From Venturia oleaginea (lineage: Eukaryota > Ascomycota > Dothideomycetes > Venturiales > Venturiaceae), in the NCBI GenBank assembly GCA_013176395.1, contig JABMLP010000002.1:620001-684000 (forward strand): a DNA stretch of 64,000 nt, in the 5' to 3' direction. Of this stretch, positions 43,674 through 52,407 are shown in pieces (the first letter of the stretch is position 1; every line of letters begins with the position of its first letter). The notes below the pieces were generated by a model. It worked only from the letters and a program-made list of their open reading frames with translations, searched no databases and was not told the origin of the DNA. The position numbers and the translations under genes are program-made.

Positions 43674-44219
43674 GGTGGCAAATCTCTCGGAAACGTTTCT
43701 GAAATGAGGACAAGTTTTTTGGAATGTGTAGGAGTAGGCTATAAAGAATTGAGACGAAGAAGTAGAAAAAGAAGAGAATAAGCTGGCCGCACGCAGTCTA
43801 TTCGTAACCTATAGCTCAGACTTCGGGAAAGTCCATACAGATAGACAGCCTTCAGAAGCTCAAAGTGTGACAAACGAGTCCGAAGAAAGACCTTCTACTA
43901 TGGCAGAGGGAAAGAGAAGAGTGAAATGTTCAATCGCGAGGAGTGCGATTGCTGACTGCTACTTCATGACGAATGCAGTCGTATGTTCGCCGGTCACGCC
44001 TGTGCTAAAAACGGATTGAGGCGGCGCGGCTCAACGTTATCCCCGCGTAGATCTAAGACGTCTGCGTGAATATCTCAGAACCCATCCATTCGCGTCTGTT
44101 GCTGGACAAAGCCACCGACAACTCCAACTCAACGACCATTCCAAACACCAAACAACAAGACTAAACTCATTCTTCAATACCCAGTCCACCCTCGAACCTC
44201 ATCCTCCAACCCACCAACA
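43674..44219. promoter_or_regulatory. Shared upstream region of IML2-like and SEM1 genes
   Basis: 546 bp between two divergent start codons. A CAAACACCAAACAACAA stretch lies just upstream of the SEM1 start. No specific factor site is claimed. Confidence 0.4.
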
Positions 44220-44612
44220 ATGTCTACTACAGCCAAAGCCCCCGCAACCGACAACACGCCCACGAAAGAGCAGAAGCCCGCCGCCGTTCTGGAAGAGGAC
44301 GACGAGTTTGAAGATTTCCCTGCTGAAGGTATGGTAATCTACCAACCAGGACACAATATGACTAGGGAGATGGGTTGTTGTGGCATGATCTGGGTATAAG
44401 CTAAAACGATTGTCTACAGATTGGCCAGAGGAAGATACCGAACTACCAAGTGGAAACCAACACTTGTGGGAAGAGAGCTGGGATGACGATGACACGAATG
44501 AGGATTTCTCGAAGCAGTTGAAGTAGGTAGTTGTCAGGTTTTATGATGGGTGGGACACTAATGATTGCGTAGGGATGAGTTGAAGAAGGTCGAGGCAAAC
44601 AAGGGAAGGTGA
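44220..44612 (+). CDS. SEM1: 26S proteasome subunit Sem1/Dss1
   Basis: Exons 44220-44328, 44420-44522 and 44573-44612 (phases fit), 83 residues. The two acidic-aromatic segments that define the family are present: EEDDEFEDFPAEDWPEED and LWEESWDDDD, followed by the short C-terminal helix (DFSKQLKDELKKVEANK). Sem1/Dss1 is a disordered acidic protein that tethers lid subunits of the proteasome and also serves TREX-2 mRNA export and, in many eukaryotes, BRCA2-type recombination complexes. Intron 2 begins GTAGGT exactly where an unspliced reading would meet a TAG stop after QLK, and it has a CACTAATG branch region. It converges on the PGK gene. Confidence 0.92.
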
Positions 44613-44940
44613 ACGTTATCAAAGGCATGATTTCATTGCAGTGAGGAGTATCAAAGGTGTCACTATGTTGGGAAGAGAACGCCACAGGCGTATGGCGTAT
44701 TGAAGGACAAATGAGACATTGGCTTAGATGAGCACTAGGCTCCCATGGTCAACTATACGATGGTGAAGAAATTGCATCTGGTTGGAACTGATAGTATGCG
44801 GAATCAAGAATCTATGTTGTTTCCAGAAACGAGATCCTCGAATCCCCGGACATACATCTACAATTATAAATTCGGGAAAGCCGTTGTTGGTCCTTTCCTG
44901 CGCATCAGGATCTTTCATCATCGTATCGTCAACGTGATAT
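44613..44940. terminator. Convergent 3' region between SEM1 and PGK
   Basis: 328 bp between the two stop codons. It must contain both 3' UTRs and polyadenylation sites; no ORF is supported. Confidence 0.35.
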
Positions 44941-46468
44941 CTACTTACTCGAAAGAGCAGATACACCTGGCAAATCCTTGCCTTCAAGCAGCTCCAGCGA
45001 GGCTCCTCCACCGGTCGAGACGTGGCTCAACTTGTCCTCAACACCGTACTTTGCGGCAACAGTAGCAGTATCTCCACCTCCAATGATGACAATCTTGCCG
45101 TTCTGTGCAGCGTCGACGGCAACATCCATAGTGGATCGAGTACCCTTCTCAAATGCTGTGAATTCGAACACGCCCGGTGGACCGTTCCAGAGGATCGTCT
45201 TTGCCTCTCCGATAGTCTCTTTGAATAGAGCAATACTCTTGTCACCACAGTCCAAACCCATCCAGCCATCTGGAATTCCATCAGCATCAGTAGCATATCC
45301 AGTCTTTGCGTCCTTAGCGAACTTGTCGGCGGTGATGTAGTCATTTGGCAGCACAATCTTGACATTGTTCTTCTTTGCCTTCTCGACCAAGTCCTTGACG
45401 GTCTTGCTGCCAGCCTCGTCGAACAAGCTGTTGCCGATCTTGACGTTCTCCAGTGTCTTCTTGAATGTAAATGCCATGCCACCGCAGATGATGAGGCTGT
45501 CGACTTTGCCGAGGAGGTTGTCGATAAGCTGGATCTTGTCTGAGACCTTGGCACCACCAAGAATTGCAAGGAAGGGGCGTTGAGGGTTCTCGAGGGCCTT
45601 TGCGAAGTATTCAAGCTCTTTCTTCATCAAGAAGCCGGAGGCCTTCTGTGGGAGATCTACGCCAACCATGGAGCTGTGAGCACGGTGAGCGGTACCGAAA
45701 GCGTCGTCTAAGAGCTTATTAGTAGATGCTTGATGTTTAAAAAGGCTGTATTCGTACTGATGAATACATCTCCCAATGCCGTGAGCCCTTTTCTGAACGT
45801 CTCCACATCAGCCTTGTCGGCCTTGACCTTCTTTCCCTCAGCGTCTTTCGAGCTGCCCTCCTCTTCTGCATGGAATCGCAAGTTCTCCAGTAATATGACT
45901 TGTCCGTCTTTGGCTCCATTGACTGTCTCTTCCACCTCCTTGCCCACACAGTCGTCTGTGAAGGTGACTTTGCTTCCTAGCAGCTTCTCTAGCACTGGGA
46001 CAACTGGCTTGAGGCTGTATTTGGCGTTCTTCTTGCCATCAGGACGTCCAAGATGGGACATCAAAATTACAGCCTTTGCTCCCTTCTCGACGGCATATTT
46101 GATTGTAGGGAGGGCACCAACGATGCGCTGGTTGTTGGTAATCTTGTCGCCATCTAGAGGGACGTTGAAATCGACCTATACACTCCATATTAGCATAATA
46201 AATTGAACAACCTAGATCTCAACGCGGGATTTTTGGATACTGTTAACCTTGAACGACCATCTCGATCAAGGATGGTATACTCGAGTTTTTCTGGCAATCT
46301 GAAGAGAGAATCTCACCAGAAACATATGAGTTTACGATCCCGAGTTGCATAGGATAATCTCGAAAGCGACTGTTCAAAAACCCCGCGCGTGGAAGCACTT
46401 ACTCGGATCAAGACGCGTTTGCCCTTGAGGTCAACGTCAGTAATGGATAATTTGTTGGAGAGAGACAT
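44941..46468 (-). CDS. PGK1: Phosphoglycerate kinase
   Basis: Exons 46468-46403, 46175-45758 and 45707-44941 (phases fit), 416 residues, the normal PGK length. Visible are the phosphoglycerate-binding start ([13 protein letters not shown]), SHLGRPDG, the hinge region with [24 protein letters not shown], the nucleotide-binding GPPGVFEF, and [11 protein letters not shown] with [17 protein letters not shown]. It makes ATP and 3-phosphoglycerate from 1,3-bisphosphoglycerate in glycolysis, and runs in reverse in gluconeogenesis, in the cytosol. Intron 1 is 227 nt, much longer than every other intron in the window, and comes after only 22 codons. Such early long introns in highly expressed genes can carry expression-enhancing signals; that is inference. 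Confidence 0.96.
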
Positions 46469-46741
46469 TTTGTAGTGGTTCTAGGAGTTCAATTGGGTGT
46501 AGTGGTGAGGTATGAAGCTTTCGATTTGGTTGAGTTTCTGTTTGAACGTTAGCTTAGGCGCGGGGCACGACGTAGATAGTGGGGGTACAACGAAGTCAAA
46601 GATAGGATTTTCGTCATTTATACTGAGGGTTCTGAAGTTCTCTACAAGTCCGTGAGACCGATATCTTCCGTCTACAAGCTCTTCGACCCGACATGCGGCG
46701 CTTTTTATCTATACTGTATACTCGGTATACTCGGCTGCTAG

Positions 46742-46999
46742 ATGGCCTCCGAGGTGATGGCCTTCCCACTCTCGAAAGCCATCGTGGAATCGAAAAGTGA
46801 GCAACAAATGTCACCTCACCTGCTTCGGCTGCTTCGTATGAATTCTGGATTGGGGCCTGAGGAAGGAAAATTACGACTATTTCAAATGGACAACTTCCAA
46901 GTAGAGATCGATATATCAGAAATTCTCACAACTGAAAAAGCAATATTGCCAGGTGAGGCTCCATCTCAAATCAAAGACCTTATCTCAACTTCGAAATAA
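46742..46999 (+). CDS. Hypothetical small protein
   Basis: An ATG ORF of 85 codons, 273 bp from the PGK start on the other strand. Mixed amphipathic composition (LLRLLRMNSGLGPEEGKLRL, VEIDISEILTTEKAILPGE); no signal peptide, membrane segment or known motif. Coding-like composition but unsupported otherwise. Confidence 0.33.
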   Translation: MASEVMAFPLSKAIVESKSEQQMSPHLLRLLRMNSGLGPEEGKLRLFQMDNFQVEIDISEILTTEKAILPGEAPSQIKDLISTSK

Positions 47000-47081
47000 C
47001 TTCTCCGGGTGCATTATCTCAAAGAGGTGTGCCGATGCATCACCAAAACTCTAGCCTCTCTCGCTGGCATCTTGACGCCCA

Positions 47082-47756
47082 TCACACAAGCCGCTCCGTC
47101 TCTCCTCGCCCAAAACCGGCTCTTTCGTACAGCTTAACCGCAGGCACGTTGTCTTCATCTACTCTGACCTGGAACTGTATTCTTGAAAAGCCTCTGGATC
47201 TTGCCATGCGGTGACCCTCATTGATGGATACTGCCACCATGTTCGTGCCTATGCCCCCTTGTCGGTACCCAGGTGCGACATAGACACCATTCAGAACGAA
47301 CACCACGCGATTTTCCTCCGTCCGGTGGCTAACTGGCTGGACACCATCTTCTGAGCTGCGATCCCATGGAGATTTGCCCGCTGCGAGCTTTGCCACCTCG
47401 CTGTCAACCATCTCAATAAGCACGGTTTGAGCGATCCATTCGTTGTTCAAAAGAGCCTCAACCTTTCCGGAATTGGTCTTGACATCTTCCGCTTTGGGAC
47501 AATGTATAACAAGCACGTGTGTCGCTCGTGGATTGGGCAATCGACCCGCCCAAACGTCCTTCGCGAAAACTTTCTCGATCGCGAGTGTTGATGCAAAAGC
47601 CTCTGGCGATTCTCCTACCGCAAAAAGCCGCAAACTTCTGAACTTTTCTATCATCTCATCCCATCTCACATGGTTTTCGCACTGCTTGGGTAAGACGATG
47701 AACTCGATGGTCGATTTCGCTGCTGGGGCCTTTGTCTCAGTATGTTGGAGCGGCAT
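47082..47756 (-). CDS. GNAT-family N-acetyltransferase
   Basis: Single exon, 224 residues from ATG 47756; the frame is open upstream only to a TTG. The acetyl-CoA-binding motif A is visible near residues 160-178 (VYVAPGYRQGGIGTNMV, Q/R-X-X-G-X-G/A type), and motif B follows (RVDEDNVPAVKLYERAGFG). The N-terminal half (SLRLFAVGESPEAFASTL, VWAGRLPNPRATHV) is as in fungal GNAT proteins of unknown substrate. It transfers an acetyl group from acetyl-CoA to an amine; substrate unknown. It is divergent from the CorA-like gene with 211 bp between starts. Confidence 0.82.
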   Translation of the reverse strand: MPLQHTETKAPAAKSTIEFIVLPKQCENHVRWDEMIEKFRSLRLFAVGESPEAFASTLAIEKVFAKDVWAGRLPNPRATHVLVIHCPKAEDVKTNSGKVEALLNNEWIAQTVLIEMVDSEVAKLAAGKSPWDRSSEDGVQPVSHRTEENRVVFVLNGVYVAPGYRQGGIGTNMVAVSINEGHRMARSRGFSRIQFQVRVDEDNVPAVKLYERAGFGRGETERLV

Positions 47757-47967
47757 GTCTGGTGATTGGGATCTTGTGGTTTGACGGCACCAAAACAAAA
47801 ATCATCTCCTCAAAACATCACATTGTGTGCTATTTTTGATGGGCAGGGCCTGCTGTGAGACATTTGATAGGCGCGCTCACTGGTCACAGTCAGAAATGAG
47901 TAACATGGACCCCGTGACATTCGCCGAGACACAACTATCACGACTACGGCCGAGACATCTGTGAAGG

Positions 47968-49968
47968 ATGACCAGCAATGCCACAGACAAGCCCAATGAA
48001 CCATGCATATCGCTTGATTCCTATATCGACCATGGCCCATTTGCTCCACTGTCGTTCTTGTCAACAGTCGACCACATCAAATACACCATGGCGACAGAAG
48101 AGCGTGCGGAGAGTACGCGATCGAGACAACTTCCCGAGTATTACCAAAGCTTGACACCGTTGAGCATCGGCGATTCTATGAGAGACTTCGACAATCCTGG
48201 AAACACGGATGAGCTGAATCGACTGGTGACGAATCCACACAGCCAAAATTTCATTGTGGACTTCAGTGACGACGAGGCTTGGTGTGGATTTGAACTCACT
48301 GCGGATGGCTATAGCACACTCCTGAACGCGAAAAGACCCCCAGAACTGAACACACGATGGATCAACATCTGGAATCCATACGAACAGAAAGACATCATAG
48401 ACACTTTGGCAGCGCACTATGACTTTACACCTCGTCTGCGTTCATTCATGCTATCGCGACCTGTGAAGTTTGCGACGTCCAGCAGCAGCTCTGGCAGCAG
48501 CAAAACGTCCTTCTTCCATCGCTCTGCCCACTCGCCTTTGAAGATGAATTCTACCTCGCCCAACTCTTCCAATAAAGACCGACATGGGCTCGATGCTAAG
48601 AAATCGAGTCCCGATTCCTCGGTACATGCTGCTTCTCCACGAGACATCGAAAATCATATTGGAATAGTAGATGGTATAGCACATCCTAGCAACTATCGTG
48701 CTGTGGATGATTTGAATCTCTATGGTCTCGCGAACAATATATGGCACTTCCAAACCGTTGACTGGGGTAGAAGATGTAAGATCACCTTATGCATGCAAGG
48801 ACAAATAAGAACTAACTACGGTACAGATCTCTCAGTTGGCTACAACAATCTTCACAATACACCAAGGAGGAAGCGTCCTGTTTGGGAAAGGGAACTCTAT
48901 CATGATAAGCCTCATGGGCAACGGGTCTGGAGTTGGCTTGTGTTGTGCGAAGACAAGACCGTTATCTCCATTTACGAAGATCCGTTCTGGTATCGACGGC
49001 GCTTGCTTACTGAGTATGAGAAAGCATCTCTTGGAGTCATTCGGCGAAATACGACCAATGTATTCCGTCAGCTCTCGCGAGGCTACGAGCATTCTCACGA
49101 TTCAGCAGGGCAACAGCTACCCTTGCGCACCAGACTAGGAAATGTGGAAGAGGAAACTACGCATCGTCCCAACGATATGCCGGGATTATTGTTCTACTAC
49201 CTCTTCGACGATTGGGAGAACATCTACAGCTACATTGTTCGTGGTCGTGGATACGCTGAAGAAATAGACAAGCTTCGGGAGTGCATGCTTCGAAAAGCGG
49301 AGCTGGAGCACGTGGATCGTCTTCATCACATCGGTCGCAAACTTGGTGTCCTCAAACGTCTTTACCAAAGCTACGACTCGATCATCGAACAAGTGCTGAA
49401 GAAACAAGAAGCCACCCTCGCATCGCTGAAGAACTCGCAAGCATTTCCCAGTGGCACGCAATCGATGGAGCAATCAGTAGGACAACTGGTTAACCCAAAC
49501 TTGATGGGTGCACCGTTAAGCTCTGCAGCTCGTGTGCGCTTCGAGACACTCAAGGGTAGGATCCGTCTTTACGCCCTGAACGAGGTCGAAGAATGTCTTC
49601 TTCAGAAAGAATCTCTCATCATGGTCAACTTCAATCTCATCGCCATCAAGGAATCGTACTCGGTCGAGCGCCTCACACGAATCACGCTCCTCCTCGCGAA
49701 AGTCACAATGCTTTTCATGCCTGTCAGTCTCATGACAGGCTACTTCAGTTCCCAGTTGACGGATGCGAACTTTTCGGTCAAGTCTTATTGGACCTGGTTC
49801 GCTATTATTTTGTCGACGAGTATCTTCAGCTTGATCGTGTTCGATGTGTTGAGCGCTTCGGAAGAAGGGAAGATGGACCTGAAATCTTATGGTACGAAGG
49901 CTAAGGAGTTCTTGATGAGAATATTCTCAGGGGGAAGAGCTCGCAGAGATAGCCTGGCAGAATTTTGA
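47968..49968 (+). CDS. CorA-like Mg2+ transporter superfamily membrane protein
   Basis: Exons 47968-48775 and 48827-49968, 649 residues. The 51-nt intron (GTAAGA..CTAAC..ACAG) is in frame and stop-free, so the unspliced reading adds 17 residues (CKITLCMQG). A large cytosolic N-domain with a Ser-rich insertion (about residues 170-210) is followed by a long helical stalk and two C-terminal membrane segments (LLAKVTMLFMPVSLMTGYF and WTWFAIILSTSIFSLIVFDV). This is the CorA fold. The GMN signature that normally closes TM1 is absent (TGYFSSQL), as in many divergent fungal paralogues, so magnesium transport is not assured. Confidence 0.82.
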   Translation: MTSNATDKPNEPCISLDSYIDHGPFAPLSFLSTVDHIKYTMATEERAESTRSRQLPEYYQSLTPLSIGDSMRDFDNPGNTDELNRLVTNPHSQNFIVDFSDDEAWCGFELTADGYSTLLNAKRPPELNTRWINIWNPYEQKDIIDTLAAHYDFTPRLRSFMLSRPVKFATSSSSSGSSKTSFFHRSAHSPLKMNSTSPNSSNKDRHGLDAKKSSPDSSVHAASPRDIENHIGIVDGIAHPSNYRAVDDLNLYGLANNIWHFQTVDWGRRCKITLCMQGQIRTNYGTDLSVGYNNLHNTPRRKRPVWERELYHDKPHGQRVWSWLVLCEDKTVISIYEDPFWYRRRLLTEYEKASLGVIRRNTTNVFRQLSRGYEHSHDSAGQQLPLRTRLGNVEEETTHRPNDMPGLLFYYLFDDWENIYSYIVRGRGYAEEIDKLRECMLRKAELEHVDRLHHIGRKLGVLKRLYQSYDSIIEQVLKKQEATLASLKNSQAFPSGTQSMEQSVGQLVNPNLMGAPLSSAARVRFETLKGRIRLYALNEVEECLLQKESLIMVNFNLIAIKESYSVERLTRITLLLAKVTMLFMPVSLMTGYFSSQLTDANFSVKSYWTWFAIILSTSIFSLIVFDVLSASEEGKMDLKSYGTKAKEFLMRIFSGGRARRDSLAEF

Positions 49969-50618
49969 TTGACGCGGATATGGCGAGAGGCTCTGCTGTC
50001 TACCTTGGCGAATCATTTTGGGGGATTGATATAGGGATCATGATCAATAATAATAGGACTTGGAGAAGTTGCTTTTCCACATGCAATGGACTATGAAATA
50101 AACATGACATTGCACTCGTGATTGGCCAGTGGTGTCGGTTGCTTTCTCATCATCAGGCTGTGAAAGCCGTTTGAGACTTCTCAAAATGCTCATGCACGCT
50201 CTGGTTTTTGCCGCCACAGTCCGAGGTAATGGCCTGCTCCCTTCATAATACAAGCCGACTGACTGTGGTACTATCCGTAGCTGTCAGTTCAGCAGAGTCA
50301 GTGCTTCGGGCCGACGCCGACGTCATTTCCGACGCTTACCTCAACGCCCTCTCTGTCAGCTCTAAAGATTCGTGCTTTTGTTCCATAGTATCCGCAACCA
50401 TACCTCCGAACCACGCCGGGATTCTTACGTCTCACGAGTAAAAATCCCGGTTCTTACGGAGCTTGCAAGAACCCTCCCATGGATGAAAGCTCGGCCTCCG
50501 CAAATACGTACAAAACCCCACAACTGTCCTTCAATCGTTTGTAATCATTTCAAACCTGACATTGTGCTTCTTCACTTCATCGTCCATATTCCACAGATAC
50601 GATCCAACTTCCAACAGC
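49969..50618. other. Intergenic region before the mpaB-like gene
   Basis: 650 bp. Only short overlapping ORFs without domains; it presumably holds the 3' UTR of the CorA-like gene and the promoter of the oxygenase gene. Confidence 0.45.
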
Positions 50619-52068
50619 ATGTCGTGGACAGCAGATATACCAACGTGGCAGCTCGTCTTGCTGAGCGTGGTTGGCTACGTCTACCTCTGCCGAGTCCTCC
50701 GTTACCGCCGTCTGCACCAAAAAGAAGCACTTTATCCATACAAGACTAGAGAAGACTATGCGAAAATGACCAATCAGCACGCCTTCGAAATCCAGAAATA
50801 TATCTATGGTGTTGAATTCCCTTTCACGACGTTAAAGGCCTTGGAGTTTGCTCTTTTCAAGTCGGTGTTACTTCCGAATACATCTATCATTAGCTGATTG
50901 GTTTTGTCTAGAACTTATGGTATTCCGACTATAAGCAAGCTGCTCGCCAATACGAAGCAATTGAGTGACAAGGAATATGCATCGAGGGTGAGCGGTATAT
51001 TCGTTTTTTTAAATTAAAAATCATTTCCGCTGACACGATGCACCAAGCGATATGCGGATACCAACGTTCTCATCTCAGAATTCATGACTTTTGCGCCGGA
51101 AGAAGAGAGGACCAATGCTGCCATTTCCCGCATGAATTATCTCCATTCGTAAGGCTGTTGCTTCGCGACGTGAAGGCACAAGCCTGACATACCGGACAGA
51201 AATTATCAAAAGAAGAATCTCATTAGCAATGAAGATATGCTATACACCCTCTCTCTCTTCGCCACAGAACCAGTCAACTGGGTGAAACGCTACGAATGGC
51301 GTGAAATGTCAGAAATGGAAATATGTGCCATGTAACGATCCCCTTCTCTCTCATCAATCACCCTCTAACATCTCAAATAGTGGTACCTTCTGGAAATCCA
51401 TCGGAGACGCAATGAAAATCTCTTACACCGACCTCCCATCCTCATCCCAAGGCTGGCGCGACGGTCTAGAATGGTACCATGAAGTCGAATCCTGGTCCCT
51501 CAAATACGAAGAAAAAGCCATGGTCCCCTCAGCCTACAACAAGAAACTAGCAGACGAAACAACAGCACTCCTCCTCTACGATATCCCTTCTTCCGCAATA
51601 CCAATCGGTAGAGCAGTAGTAAGCGCCATGATGGAGGACCGCCTCCGAAAAGCAATGATGTATCCCCCTCCCCCTTCCCATATCCAAACCAGCGTCAACA
51701 CATTCCTCACTCTCCGAAAACTAGCCATCCGCCATCTCTCACTCCCCCGTCCCCATTTCCTCCGCAACGAAGTCATCTCTGAAAACCCGGACAAAAACGG
51801 TCGATATCATCGCGTCCTGTATGAATCAGAACCTTGGTATGTGGAATCTTCCTTAAGAAATCGATGGGGACCACAGGCGTGGTTTAAATGGATCGGTGGG
51901 AAACCAATTCCTGGTGCTGAGGGGGGATTGTATAAACCGCAGGGATATGTTCTCCATGAGGTTGGACCGAAGAGTCAGGAGAAGATGGGGTTGAAGGAGT
52001 TTGAGGAGGGGAAGGAGAACTTGATGAGGGCGGGGAGGGGGCGATGTCCATTTGCTTTTGCGAAGTAA
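50619..52068 (+). CDS. ER-bound oxygenase, mpaB/DUF2236 family
   Basis: Exons 50619-50860, 50912-50987, 51048-51148, 51200-51331 and 51381-52068 (phases fit), 412 residues. One N-terminal membrane anchor (TWQLVLLSVVGYVYLCRVL) is followed by the conserved family core: TYGIPTISKLL, RYADTNVLISEFMTF, ERTNAAISRMNYLH, DMLYTLSLFATEPVNWV, YEWREMSEMEICA and GWRDGLEWYHEVESWS. Relatives include MpaB', which cleaves the farnesyl chain in mycophenolic acid synthesis, and bacterial rubber oxygenases, which are haem-dependent. The C-terminus is Gly/Arg/Lys-rich. Donor 1 is the weak GTCGGT. Neighbours are housekeeping genes, so no biosynthetic cluster is suggested and the substrate is unknown. Confidence 0.83.
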
Positions 52069-52407
52069 AGGCAAATGTTTGGTTGGGAGTAGGTGGGTAT
52101 ACCTACGTTCCGACTTCGAGAAAGCTCGGAAGGAGAGCAGCTGGCCCCGGCATCACACTGCTATCAAACCTCCCCACAAAACCTGCTCACCAACCCCCTT
52201 AACCTTGCCTTATTTTCCCTCCATGATAGGATCACAGAGGTACATTCCCTTTCCTCAGAAAAGGAGGAAGAACAATATGTAGTTATTAGAAGCATACTCA
52301 ACACTGAGATATATGATTTTTCCACTCTCTTCTTGTAGTCTTAAAACCGCATCCCAAACAACCCACATCGCTAAAATGCAAGAATACAAAACAAATGGTA
52401 TACGTCC
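52069..52407. terminator. Convergent 3' region
   Basis: 339 bp between the stops of the mpaB-like gene and the SCYL2-like gene. No supported ORF. Confidence 0.35.

Noticed and set aside
50619..52068. mpaB-like gene as part of a secondary-metabolite cluster
   Set aside because: No polyketide synthase, peptide synthetase, terpene cyclase or tailoring genes nearby; neighbours are housekeeping genes.
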